Assembly: GCA_003220495.1 (NCBI GenBank) | Contig: QHSP01000022.1 | Coordinates: 1-64,000, forward strand | Origin: Candidatus Rokuibacteriota bacterium | Lineage (GTDB): Bacteria > Methylomirabilota > Methylomirabilia > Rokubacteriales > CSP1-6 | Length of the DNA stretch: 64,000 bases | Reading direction: 5' to 3' | Part shown: one piece after another, positions 35,489-43,419 of the stretch | How positions within the stretch are numbered: the first letter of the stretch is position 1 | Layout: every line of letters begins with the position of its first letter | Notes under the pieces: generated by a model | What the model saw: only the letters and a program-made list of their open reading frames with translations | What the model was told of the DNA's origin: nothing | The model's database searches: none | Made by a program: the position numbers and the translations under genes

Positions 35489-36607
35489 ATGGCGCAGGAA
35501 CGCTTCGCAGACGTCGTCGAGCGGTTCACCGGGGGATTCGCCGCGGATGTGCCGGCCGAGACGATCAAGCAGTGGCAGGAAGAGCTCGAGCGGGGATTCC
35601 GTCGGCTCCGGAATCTGCACGGACTCGTGACGAACCCGGTCGAGCCGAAAACCGGCCAGACGCCGCGCGTGGAGATCTACAAGCGGAACAAGTCGCGGCT
35701 CTACCGCTACGAGTCGGCGCGCACCCATCGCACGCCGGTGCTCTTCGTGCCGAACCTCGGCATCAGCCGCCCGTACATTTTCGACCTCCTGCCCGGCGGC
35801 AGCTTCATCGAGCACATGACGCGACAGGGTTTCGACTTCTACCTGCTGGACTGGGGCGTGTTCGGGCCGGAGGACAACGACCTCTCGGTGGACGAGTGCG
35901 TGACCAAAATCCTGCCGCGGATGGCCCGGCGGGTGCTCGAGACGTCCGAGACCGACGAGCTCTCGGTGCTCGGCTATTGCATGGGCGCCCCTATCTCGGC
36001 GTCGTTCGTCGCCTCGCACCCGGAGGTGCAGGTGAAGAACTTCGTCAACATGGCCGGTCCCATCGACTTCGCGAAGGTCGGCCTCTTCGGGCTCTGGCTC
36101 GACAAAGAGAACTTCAACGTGGACCGCTTCGTCGACACGCTCGGCTCGGTTCCGGCGGACATGGTCAGGGCCGGCTTCAAGCTGCTCAAGCCCACCATGG
36201 ACCTGTCGACCAATCTGAATCTCTGGTGGAACATGTGGAACGACAAGTACCTCGAGGGCTTTCAGGCCCTGAACAAGTGGGCCAACGAGTACGTGGCCTT
36301 CCCGGGGGAATTCTTCCGGCAGTGGGTTCGCGACTTCTACCAGGACAACAAGCTCTACCGCGGCGAGCTCGTCATGGGAGGCCGGCCCATCTGCCTCGAG
36401 CGCATCACGTGCCCGGTCTTCGTCGTCGGCGCGAAGGAGGACTACATCGCGCCCCCTGAATGCGTCCGCGCGCTCATCGACAAGGTCGGGAGCCGCGAGA
36501 AAGAGTACATCGAGCTACCCGGCGGGCACATCTCGCTCATCGCGGGGCGGGGTGCCGCCGTCCACTGCTGGCCGAAGGTCTCGGCCTGGTTGGGACCGCG
36601 CTCGTAG
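35489..36607 (+). CDS. phaC: Polyhydroxyalkanoate synthase, class III PhaC
   Basis: 372 residues, the short length of class III PhaC rather than the about 590 of class I. Alpha/beta hydrolase fold; lipase-like box GYCMGA with the catalytic Cys 164, Asp 318 in GAKEDYIAPP and His 347 in PGGHIS. Polymerises 3-hydroxyacyl-CoA into storage polyester on granules. Class III enzymes need PhaE, and a short PhaE-like protein follows 120 bp downstream. AAGGAG is 11 nt before the ATG. Confidence 0.93.
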   Translation: MAQERFADVVERFTGGFAADVPAETIKQWQEELERGFRRLRNLHGLVTNPVEPKTGQTPRVEIYKRNKSRLYRYESARTHRTPVLFVPNLGISRPYIFDLLPGGSFIEHMTRQGFDFYLLDWGVFGPEDNDLSVDECVTKILPRMARRVLETSETDELSVLGYCMGAPISASFVASHPEVQVKNFVNMAGPIDFAKVGLFGLWLDKENFNVDRFVDTLGSVPADMVRAGFKLLKPTMDLSTNLNLWWNMWNDKYLEGFQALNKWANEYVAFPGEFFRQWVRDFYQDNKLYRGELVMGGRPICLERITCPVFVVGAKEDYIAPPECVRALIDKVGSREKEYIELPGGHISLIAGRGAAVHCWPKVSAWLGPRS

Positions 36608-36689
36608 CGCGTGGTGCGCGCTGCAGGCCGTCGCCGGGCTCGGCCCCGAGCGGCCGCGGCGCGCCATGAATTCCGGTTCGATGCTTTCG

Positions 36690-36719
36690 TTGACGCGCGG
36701 CGTCACGAGAGCGTAACAT
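36690..36719 (+). promoter_or_regulatory. Promoter of the PhaE-like gene
   Basis: TTGACG (36690-36695), an 18-bp spacer and TAACAT (36714-36719). The ATG at 36728 is 8 nt after the -10 box with no Shine-Dalgarno, so a leaderless mRNA is expected. It would allow PhaE and PhaJ to be made independently of PhaC. Confidence 0.5.
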
Positions 36720-36727
36720 CTAGCATC

Positions 36728-37249
36728 ATGACTGACACTCCCGGACCGAGCCAGCTCTTCGATCAGTGGCGCAAGCAGTTCGAGGAAGGCGCGCAGACCT
36801 GGTCACGCCTGATCACGCAAACCGCTGCCGCCTCGCCGAGCCCGACGCCGGATCCGAGCGCGTTCTGGCGTCCTGTGTTGGACCAGGGCGTTCAGACCTG
36901 GGCCCAGCTCTTCGCCCAGACGCCGGCGAGCCCCGAGCTCGTGACGCAGTGGAAGCAGTTCCTCGACCAGTGGATCGAGGCGTGGTCGAAAGTCCTCGGC
37001 CAGGCCATGGGCACCGAGCAGTTCGCGAAGCTGATGGGGCAGTCGCTCGACCAGATGCTCGTGACCGCCGCGCCCGCAAAGAAGGTCGTCGATCAGCAGA
37101 TCGAACAGACGCTGCAGGCGCTGAACTTGCCGTCGCGCAGCCAGCTGATCGGGATCGCGAAGCAGCTCGTCGAGCTCGAGGACCGCATCGACCGGCTCGA
37201 GGACTCGATCACCAAGCTGCGCCGACTCGCGGAGCGGGAGCCCAAGTGA
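36728..37249 (+). CDS. Short PhaE-like PHA synthase subunit
   Basis: 173 residues. Trp-rich amphipathic helices recur (QLFDQWRKQFEEGAQTWSRL, QGVQTWAQLFAQ, QWKQFLDQWIEAWSKVLGQA), and the C-terminus LNLPSRSQLIGIAKQLVELE followed by a coiled coil resembles the end of PhaE, the partner of class III PhaC. Typical PhaE is about 350 residues, so this is about half length. Directly after phaC and overlapping phaJ. A phasin-like granule protein is the alternative. Confidence 0.62.
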   Translation: MTDTPGPSQLFDQWRKQFEEGAQTWSRLITQTAAASPSPTPDPSAFWRPVLDQGVQTWAQLFAQTPASPELVTQWKQFLDQWIEAWSKVLGQAMGTEQFAKLMGQSLDQMLVTAAPAKKVVDQQIEQTLQALNLPSRSQLIGIAKQLVELEDRIDRLEDSITKLRRLAEREPK

Positions 37250-37791
37250 TCGGCCGGACGATCGCCGAGCTTGCTGCGGGTGACCACGCCGAGCTGGTGC
37301 GGCAGGTCGAAGAGGACGACATCGCCGGCTTCATCGACGCCGTGGGCGATCTGAATCCGGTCCACAGCGACGCCGACTACGCGGCGACGACTCCGTTCAA
37401 GGAGCCCATCGCGCCGGGCATCTTTACCGCCGGGCTGATCTCGGCGGTCATCGGCACCCGGCTCCCGGGGCCCGGCGCGATCTACCTCTCGCAGAGCCTC
37501 AAGTTCATCAAGCCCGTCAAGGCGCGAGACACGATCACCGCGCGGGTGCACGTGCTCGAGGTGGTTCGCGAGCGCAATCGCGTCCGGCTCCAGACCGTCT
37601 GCGTGAATCAGCGCGGCGAAGAGGTCCTGTCGGGCGAGGCGTGGGTGATGCCGTCGAAAGCCCATGTGGTCTACGACGAGCGGCGGCGCCGCGCCGGGTC
37701 GCTCGCGGCGCTCGCGCTCCAGCCCTGGGCGATGGCGGCCCACACCATGCGGCTGTGGGCCACCGCGGTCACATCAGCAGTCCGCCGTTGA
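37246..37791 (+). CDS. MaoC-type (R)-specific enoyl-CoA hydratase (PhaJ-like)
   Basis: 181 residues from GTG 37246, which overlaps the PhaE-like stop. Hot-dog hydratase motif DLNPVHSDADYAATTPFKEPIAPGIFTAGLISAVIGTRLPG contains the catalytic Asp and His. It makes (R)-3-hydroxyacyl-CoA from beta-oxidation intermediates and so feeds PhaC. A C-terminal stretch of about 40 residues (from YDERRRRAG) exceeds the usual length of about 140. Its 3' end overlaps that of phaB by 23 bp on the other strand. Confidence 0.87.
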   Translation: MIGRTIAELAAGDHAELVRQVEEDDIAGFIDAVGDLNPVHSDADYAATTPFKEPIAPGIFTAGLISAVIGTRLPGPGAIYLSQSLKFIKPVKARDTITARVHVLEVVRERNRVRLQTVCVNQRGEEVLSGEAWVMPSKAHVVYDERRRRAGSLAALALQPWAMAAHTMRLWATAVTSAVRR

Positions 37792-38512
37792 TCGACAGCT
37801 CGGCGCCGGTGATGTAGTCGCCGTCGGACGAGACGAGATAGACGACGGCGCGGCCGACTTCCTCCACCGTCCCGAATCGCTTCAGGGGAATCTGGCTCAA
37901 GAGCCTTTCGCGGACCTTGTCCGGAATGCCCCGAACCATGTCCGTCTCGATGAACCCCGGCGCGACTGCGTTCACCGTGACGCCCTTGCCGGCGAGCTCC
38001 TTGGCGAGCGACTTGGTGAACGCCGCGACCCCGGCTTTCGAGGCGGCGTAGTTGGCCTGACCGAAGTTCCCGATCTGGCCGATCACCGAGGTGATGTTGA
38101 CCACGCGCCCCCACTCCTGCTTGAGCATCTGATCGACGAAGACCTTGGTGCAGTTGAAGACACCGTCGAGATTGATCGCGAGCACCTTGCGCCAGGACGC
38201 GTGATCCATCCTGACGAACGTCTTGTCCGAGCTGATCCCGGCGTTGTTGACGAGGATGTCGAGGTGGCCGAACTCCTTCAACACGTCCTGCGCCATCCGG
38301 AACGTATCGGGGTAGTCGCCGACGTCGGCTTGCGCGAGGGTCGAATGCCGCCCGATCTTCCTGATCTGCTCGGCAACCTCCTTGGCGGCGGGCTCGCTCG
38401 AGACGTAGTTGATGGCGACGTCGGCGCCTTCCGCGGCGAGAGCCAGCGCGATGGCGCGCCCGATACCGCGAGAGCCTCCGGTCACGAGCGCAGTGCGCCC
38501 TTTGAGCTTCAT
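37769..38512 (-). CDS. phaB: Acetoacetyl-CoA reductase / FabG-like SDR (PhaB)
   Basis: 247 residues from ATG 38512, with AGGAGG 8 nt before it. Classical [27 protein letters not shown], catalytic Ser in [14 protein letters not shown], then NYAASKAG with Tyr and Lys, and the [12 protein letters not shown] segment. It reduces 3-ketoacyl-CoA, probably acetoacetyl-CoA, with NADPH for PHA synthesis; FabG is the alternative reading but the setting among PHA genes favours PhaB. Divergent from phaR. Confidence 0.82.
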   Translation of the reverse strand: MKLKGRTALVTGGSRGIGRAIALALAAEGADVAINYVSSEPAAKEVAEQIRKIGRHSTLAQADVGDYPDTFRMAQDVLKEFGHLDILVNNAGISSDKTFVRMDHASWRKVLAINLDGVFNCTKVFVDQMLKQEWGRVVNITSVIGQIGNFGQANYAASKAGVAAFTKSLAKELAGKGVTVNAVAPGFIETDMVRGIPDKVRERLLSQIPLKRFGTVEEVGRAVVYLVSSDGDYITGAELSINGGLLM

Positions 38513-38572
38513 GGAAGCCACCTCCTGTCCGGGTGAAGCGCCAGTCTAGCACGGCGCGATCGGGCCAGGGTC

Positions 38573-38601
38573 TTGACGCGGGGTGTTACGCGATTCATAG
38601 T
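38573..38601 (+). promoter_or_regulatory. phaR promoter
   Basis: TTGACG (38573-38578), a 17-bp spacer and CATAGT (38596-38601), about 33 bp before the phaR start at 38634. The spacer contains TTACGCGA. A Shine-Dalgarno (GAGGGA) precedes the ATG, so this mRNA has a normal leader. Confidence 0.5.
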
Positions 38602-38633
38602 GACCCTCGAAGCCACCCCGTAGAGGGAGTGCG

Positions 38634-39128
38634 ATGGCGTACGTCATCAAACGGTACTCGAACAGAAAGCTCTACGACACGCAGGAGAGTCGCTACGTCA
38701 CGCTCGAGGAGATCGAGGAGATGATTCGCGCCGGCAAGGAGATCGCGGTGGTCGACGCCGCCTCCGGCGAAGACCTGACGTCGGTCACCCTCGCCCAGAT
38801 CATCCTCGAGAACGAGCGCAATCACCGCGCCGCACTTCCCACCGCGTTCCTTCACCAGCTCATCAAGCACGGCGAGGCCTGGCAGGACTTCGTTCAGCGA
38901 TCGATGAAGTCGAGTCTCGAGGGTATCGTCTCGAGCCAGCGGGAGATGGAGCGCATCTTCCAGGACTGGGCCTCGAGGGCGGGGTGGGGGATATCGGGCC
39001 CGCGCGTCGAGCCGCGCCGTGACGGCGCCGAGCCAGATTCGGAGCAGCTCCGCGAGGAAGTGTCGACCTTGCGAGAGCGCCTACGCTCCCTCGAGGAGCG
39101 GCTCGAAAAACGCAAGAACCAGAAGTAG
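38634..39128 (+). CDS. phaR: PHA synthesis repressor PhaR
   Basis: 164 residues. The PHB accumulation regulator N-domain is unmistakable: VIKRYSNRKLYDTQESRYVTLEEIEEMIRAGKEI and VVDAASGEDLTSVTLAQIILE. The C-terminus is a charged coiled coil. In other bacteria PhaR binds DNA near phasin and phaR promoters and is titrated off by nascent PHA granules. The next gene, convergent, is a phasin, and palindromes at 39631-39664 over the phasin promoter are natural candidate targets. Confidence 0.93.
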   Translation: MAYVIKRYSNRKLYDTQESRYVTLEEIEEMIRAGKEIAVVDAASGEDLTSVTLAQIILENERNHRAALPTAFLHQLIKHGEAWQDFVQRSMKSSLEGIVSSQREMERIFQDWASRAGWGISGPRVEPRRDGAEPDSEQLREEVSTLRERLRSLEERLEKRKNQK

Positions 39129-39132
39129 CCGT

Positions 39133-39576
39133 CTAGATCTGGTAGACGCCCTTCATCTTCTCGACGACCGCCGCATAGGTCTCCTGGATGCCCTTGCCGG
39201 CCTGCTCCGCCGACGTCTGGAGTCGCTCGGCCGAGCGTGTGATCGCCTGGGCTTGCCCTTCCATCAGCTTGACCGCCTTCTCGACGGTGTCGACGCCGCT
39301 CAGGAGCGCCTTCTGGTAGAGCTGCGCCGGATCCTTGGCGCCGTCCGACCAGGCGCCCTGCCACCGCACGGCGGCCGACTGAGAGCTCCGCAGCGTCTCG
39401 ATCGCACCCTGTTGCAGCTCGCCGCAGAGTTTCACACCTTCCTTCGCCGTCGCCGTCGAGAGCTCGACGAGCTCGTGAAACACCCGCTGGTTGGCGTCGG
39501 CCCACACGGTCATCGTCTCGACCATCTTGCCGGTAAGCTGACCGAACATCTCTTCCGTTTTCTTCTGATCGCTCAT
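39133..39576 (-). CDS. Phasin-family granule protein
   Basis: 147 residues, wholly helical and amphipathic with no signal peptide: LTGKMVETMTVWADANQRVFHELVELSTATAKEG and AEQAGKGIQETYAAVVEKMK. The pattern fits phasins, which coat PHA granules. Its stop lies 4 bp from that of phaR. A promoter (TTGACG-16-TATACT) with two perfect palindromes precedes it. Confidence 0.8.
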   Translation of the reverse strand: MSDQKKTEEMFGQLTGKMVETMTVWADANQRVFHELVELSTATAKEGVKLCGELQQGAIETLRSSQSAAVRWQGAWSDGAKDPAQLYQKALLSGVDTVEKAVKLMEGQAQAITRSAERLQTSAEQAGKGIQETYAAVVEKMKGVYQI

Positions 39577-39630
39577 GTCTTCCTCCTGCCTTTCTCTCTC
39601 GCTTCGTTGTGACTTCGCTTCGATACGACG

Positions 39631-39664
39631 CTCGAAACGATTTCGAGTATAACGCGCCGCGTTA
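39631..39664. promoter_or_regulatory. Two perfect palindromes over the phasin promoter
   Basis: CTCGAAACGATTTCGAG (39631-39647) and TAACGCGCCGCGTTA (39650-39664) are each perfectly symmetrical. The second fills the space between the phasin -35 and -10 boxes and the first covers the -10 and start region. A further near-palindrome, CGCGTTATAGCGCG (39691-39704), lies on the acyl-CoA synthetase side. They look like operators; PhaR or the TetR regulator could be the binder. Confidence 0.6.
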
Positions 39665-39673
39665 GGCCGTCAA
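39646..39673 (-). promoter_or_regulatory. Phasin promoter
   Basis: On the minus strand TTGACG (39673-39668), 16 bp, TATACT (39651-39646). The ATG at 39576 lies about 70 bp downstream and is preceded by AGGAGGAAGAC. Confidence 0.55.
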
Positions 39674-39757
39674 CCAAATATTTCACGCATCGCGTTATAG
39701 CGCGTGTGCTACCGTCGGTTATCCCTTTCAGATTGATGCTTTAGACGGAGGATCCTT

Positions 39758-41554
39758 ATGGCCGCCGACACCCTCGCTCGGATGTTCTGGGATCGCGTCG
39801 AGCGCAGTGGTGCTCGTCCCGCGCAGCAATTCAAGCGGGGCGCCGACTGGAAGACGATCACGTGGCGCGAGGTCGGCGACATCGCGCGCGAGGTGGCGCT
39901 CGGCCTCATCGCTCTCGGTCGCGAGAAGGGCGACATGGTGGCGCTCTTGTCGGCGAGCCGGGCCGAATGGGTACAGGCCGACTTCGCGATCTTCAGCGCC
40001 GGATGCGTGACGGTTCCCGTCTACCCGACGTATCCGCCTGATCTGATCGCGTACGTGGTGAACGACTCGGGCGCAAAGACGATGTTCGTCGACGACCCCG
40101 CGCAGCTCGCGAAAGTCTTGCAGGCGCGCGACAAGATGCCCGGGCTCCAGCAGATCGTGGTCTTCGCCGGCTACGACGCGCCACATCCGCCGAAGATGGT
40201 GATGACCTGGGAGTCGCTCAGGCGGCTGGGCCGGGACAACGCCGAAGCGCACAAGAGCACGCTCGCCGAGCGCGTCGCCACGACCCGCCCGACCGATCTG
40301 GCGACGATCGTGTACACGTCAGGCACCACCGGGCCGCCGAAGGGCGTGATGCAAACCCACGGCAACCACGTCGCCGCCGTGACGGCGTCGAAGCAGGCGA
40401 CCCCGGTCCAGGAAGGGTGGGTGCACCTCTTGTTCCTGCCGCTCGCGCATTCGTTCGCGCGGCTCGAGTCGTTCCTGGGCGTCACGCACGGGCTCACGAC
40501 GGCGTTCGCGGAGAACCTCGACAAGGTCGGGGATAACCTCAAAGAGACGCGGCCCCACTTCATCTGCAGCGTGCCGCGCGTGTTCGAGAAGGTGTACGGA
40601 AGGATCCTCGCCGGCGTCGAGGCGGGCTCGCCCGCGAAGAAGAAGATCTTCGGCTGGGCGGTCTCGGTCGGCCGGGACGTCAGCCGCCACCAGCAGCGCG
40701 GCCAGCCCGTGCCGGCCACGCTGGAGCTGAAGCGAAAGCTCGCCCACAAGCTCGTGTTCTCGAAGCTCCACGCGGCGCTCGGCGGGCGTCTGCAGTGGGC
40801 CGTGTCGGGCGGCGCTCCGCTCTCGCGCGACATCGCAGAGTTCTTCCACGCCGCAGGTATCCTCCTCCTCGAGGGCTACGGCCTGACCGAGACCTGTCCC
40901 GCTCTCACGTTCAACCGGCCCGATCGCTTCAAGTTCGGCTCCGTCGGCCAGAGCCTGCCGGGGGTGCAGCTGAGGATCGCCGCGGACGGCGAAATCCTGG
41001 CGCGGGGACCCAACATCGCCACGCTCGGCTACTACAAGCAGCCGGAGGCGACCAACGAGGTCTTCGATACGGAAGGCTGGTTCCACACAGGCGACATCGG
41101 CGCGATCGACCAGGATGGATTCCTCGTGATCACCGATCGGAAGAAGGATCTGATCGTGACGGCGGGCGGCATGAACATCGCGCCCCAGAACATCGAGAAC
41201 CTCTTGAAGGCCGATCCGTTCATCAGCCAGGTGATGGTCTACGGCGATCGGCGCCCGTACCCCGTGGCGCTCATCACGATCAACCCCGAAGAGCTGTCGA
41301 AGTTCGCGCGCGAGCAGGGGATCCTGACCAGTGAGACCGCCGCCATCGTGAAGCACCCGAAGGTGGCCGAGCGCGTCGGGCGCACGGTCGAGGAAAAGAA
41401 CACGCAGCTGCAGTCGTACGCCAAGATCAAGCGCTTCACGGTCCTGCCCACCGACTTCACGCTCGACGGCGGCGAGCTGACGCCAACCCTGAAGGTGAAG
41501 CGGAAGGTCGTCTCGCAGAAGTACAAGGACGCGATCGAGGAGCTCTACCGCTGA
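39758..41554 (+). CDS. Long-chain acyl-CoA synthetase (AMP-forming)
   Basis: 598 residues, a complete FadD15/ACSL-type enzyme. P-loop TIVYTSGTTGPPKGVMQTH, GYGLTETCPALTF, the adenylate motif GWFHTGDIGAIDQDGFLVITDRKKDLIV and the C-terminal Lys in GELTPTLKVKRKVV. It activates fatty acids with ATP and CoA, supplying beta-oxidation and, through PhaJ, PHA. GGAGGA precedes the ATG. Divergent from the phasin gene across an operator-rich region; followed by an SDR whose CTG start overlaps its stop. Confidence 0.92.
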   Translation: MAADTLARMFWDRVERSGARPAQQFKRGADWKTITWREVGDIAREVALGLIALGREKGDMVALLSASRAEWVQADFAIFSAGCVTVPVYPTYPPDLIAYVVNDSGAKTMFVDDPAQLAKVLQARDKMPGLQQIVVFAGYDAPHPPKMVMTWESLRRLGRDNAEAHKSTLAERVATTRPTDLATIVYTSGTTGPPKGVMQTHGNHVAAVTASKQATPVQEGWVHLLFLPLAHSFARLESFLGVTHGLTTAFAENLDKVGDNLKETRPHFICSVPRVFEKVYGRILAGVEAGSPAKKKIFGWAVSVGRDVSRHQQRGQPVPATLELKRKLAHKLVFSKLHAALGGRLQWAVSGGAPLSRDIAEFFHAAGILLLEGYGLTETCPALTFNRPDRFKFGSVGQSLPGVQLRIAADGEILARGPNIATLGYYKQPEATNEVFDTEGWFHTGDIGAIDQDGFLVITDRKKDLIVTAGGMNIAPQNIENLLKADPFISQVMVYGDRRPYPVALITINPEELSKFAREQGILTSETAAIVKHPKVAERVGRTVEEKNTQLQSYAKIKRFTVLPTDFTLDGGELTPTLKVKRKVVSQKYKDAIEELYR

Positions 41555-42315
41555 CCACGACGCCGGGGCTCCTCGCCGGCAAGGTGGCGATGATCACCGG
41601 CGCCAGCCGAGGCCTCGGGCGCGCGATCGCGGTGGCGCTGGCGGGGGCCGGCGCCGACGTGGCGCTCGCCGCGCGATCGAAGGCGGCGCTCGAGGAAACC
41701 GCCCACCTGGCCGCACCGGGCGGCCGCCGAGTGCTCGTCGCGCCCACCGACGTCTCGAGCTACGCCGAGGTCGACGCGCTGGTGCAGCGGACGATCCGAG
41801 AGCTCGGCGGCCTCGACATCGTCGTCAACAACTCGGGCGTGGCCAAGGTCGCGCCCCTCGTCGAGATGGCGCCGGAGGACTGGCGCTTCATGCTCGACGT
41901 GAACCTGACCGGCGTCTTCAACGGCTGCCGTGCCGCGGCGCCTCACCTGATCGCGCAGAAGTCCGGCAAGGTGATCAACGTCGCCTCCGTGCTCGGCCAG
42001 GTCGGCCTGCCGGGTTACACGGTGTACGGCGCGACGAAGGGCGGGATCATCGCGCTCACGCGGACGCTCGGCGTGGAGTGGGCGCGGCACAACGTCCAGG
42101 TGAACGCGATCGCCCCGGGCTGGTTCGCGACCGACATGACCAACGAGGCGTTCGCGGTGCCCGCGATCAACCAGCGTCTGACCCGCGACATCCCGGCCCG
42201 GCGGATCGGGCGGCCCGAGGAGATCGGGCCGCTGGCCGTCTACCTCGCGTCGGCGAGCTCGGACTTCATGACGGGCCAGACGCTCTTCCTCGACGGCGGC
42301 CACTCGGCCGCGTAG
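41551..42315 (+). CDS. SDR-family oxidoreductase with likely CTG start
   Basis: 254 residues when read from CTG 41551. The cofactor loop ITGASRGLGRAIAVAL, NNSGVAKV, Ser in NVASVLGQ and YGATKGG are all intact; the end TGQTLFLDGG is typical of FabG-like enzymes. The first ATG/GTG/TTG is GTG 41584, which would remove the conserved L-x-G-K that precedes the first beta strand. CTG 41551 lies 8 nt after GAGGAG and overlaps the synthetase stop as CTGA, so it is the likely start. Confidence 0.87.
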   Translation: MTTTPGLLAGKVAMITGASRGLGRAIAVALAGAGADVALAARSKAALEETAHLAAPGGRRVLVAPTDVSSYAEVDALVQRTIRELGGLDIVVNNSGVAKVAPLVEMAPEDWRFMLDVNLTGVFNGCRAAAPHLIAQKSGKVINVASVLGQVGLPGYTVYGATKGGIIALTRTLGVEWARHNVQVNAIAPGWFATDMTNEAFAVPAINQRLTRDIPARRIGRPEEIGPLAVYLASASSDFMTGQTLFLDGGHSAA

Positions 42316-42316
42316 G

Positions 42317-42345
42317 TTGCTGGACGGAAGACCGTCGAGTAGATT
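42317..42345 (+). promoter_or_regulatory. Promoter of the zinc dehydrogenase gene
   Basis: TTGCTG (42317-42322), 17 bp, TAGATT (42340-42345); the ATG at 42352 follows 6 nt after the -10 box and has no Shine-Dalgarno. A leaderless mRNA is predicted. Confidence 0.5.
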
Positions 42346-42351
42346 GTCGCC

Positions 42352-43356
42352 ATGAAAGCGGCGATTCTCCACGGTCCGCGCGATCTTCGGGTCGAGAGCA
42401 TGCGGGATCCTCGACCCGAGCCCGGAGAGGTCGTCGTCCGGATGGTCGCCGCGGGTCTGTGCGGTACGGACTACGAGATCTGGTCCGGCGCGAGGCCGGT
42501 CGCCTATCCGCGCGTGATGGGGCACGAGCTCGTCGGCCGCGTCGAGGCCGCCGCTGCCGACGTCACGCGCGTCGGCCCGGGTGACCCGGTGGTCGTCGAG
42601 CCCAACTATTCGTGCGGGCACTGCCCGCTCTGCCGCGAAGGCAATCGCAACCTGTGCCTGTCGCGAACGACGATCGGCATCAACGCCGACGGCGGCTTCG
42701 CCGAGCTGGTCCGGGTCCCGGCGCAGTGCTGCTGGCGAGCCGCGGCGAGCGCCCGCTCCGACACGCTGCTGCTCGCGGAGCCACTCGCCGTCGTCGTCCG
42801 CGCCGTGGGGCGTGGCGCGCCGAAGCCCGGCGAGAGCGCCGCGATCGTCGGCGCCGGCACGCTCGGGCTCCTGGCCCTGCAGGTGCTTCGCGCGCGCGGC
42901 ACGAGGGTGATGGTCACGAGCCGCTCGCGGCGACGCTTTGCCCTCGCGACCGAGCTCGGGGCCGACGCGACGCACGCGACCGTCGACGGCCCGCTCGCCG
43001 ACGCCGCGCGCCGGTTTTCCGGGCGCGAGGGCGTGGACCTCGTCGTCGAGACCGCCGGCACCGCCGAGGCGGTCACGCACGCGCTCGAGCTCGTGCGTCC
43101 GGGCGGACGGGTCGTGCTGACCGGGCTGCCCCACGAGCCCACGTCCGTGTCGTTCTTCTCGGTCGTGCGTCGCGAGGTCACGCTGACCGGCTCGATGATC
43201 TACCAGGACGAGTTCCCCGAGGCGCTGCGGCTCGTCGACAGCGGCGCGGTGAGAACGGCGCCGCTGATCACACATCGATTCGGCCTCGACCAGATCGGCG
43301 AGGCGTTCACCGCGCACGCGGATCCGAGCTCCATCAAGGTCGCCCTGGACCTCTAG
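42352..43356 (+). CDS. Zinc-dependent alcohol/polyol dehydrogenase (MDR family)
   Basis: 334 residues. Catalytic zinc site GLCGTDYEIW and GHELVGRVE; structural zinc cysteines in SCGHCPLCREGNRNLC; Rossmann loop AAIVGAGTLGLLALQVL. NAD(P)-dependent oxidation of an alcohol or polyol, related to threonine and sorbitol dehydrogenases. A complete, ordinary member; substrate unknown. Confidence 0.9.
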   Translation: MKAAILHGPRDLRVESMRDPRPEPGEVVVRMVAAGLCGTDYEIWSGARPVAYPRVMGHELVGRVEAAAADVTRVGPGDPVVVEPNYSCGHCPLCREGNRNLCLSRTTIGINADGGFAELVRVPAQCCWRAAASARSDTLLLAEPLAVVVRAVGRGAPKPGESAAIVGAGTLGLLALQVLRARGTRVMVTSRSRRRFALATELGADATHATVDGPLADAARRFSGREGVDLVVETAGTAEAVTHALELVRPGGRVVLTGLPHEPTSVSFFSVVRREVTLTGSMIYQDEFPEALRLVDSGAVRTAPLITHRFGLDQIGEAFTAHADPSSIKVALDL

Positions 43357-43406
43357 ATCGCCGTCGCGCCCCGTGGTGCGGCGCGGTTCGGGCTGGACTC
43401 GCGGGA

Positions 43407-43412
43407 TACAAT
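43407..43412 (+). promoter_or_regulatory. -10 hexamer TACAAT, leaderless start
   Basis: TACAAT lies 7 nt before ATG 43420 with no Shine-Dalgarno between. The -35 region is weak. Confidence 0.4.
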
Positions 43413-43419
43413 CGCGCGC

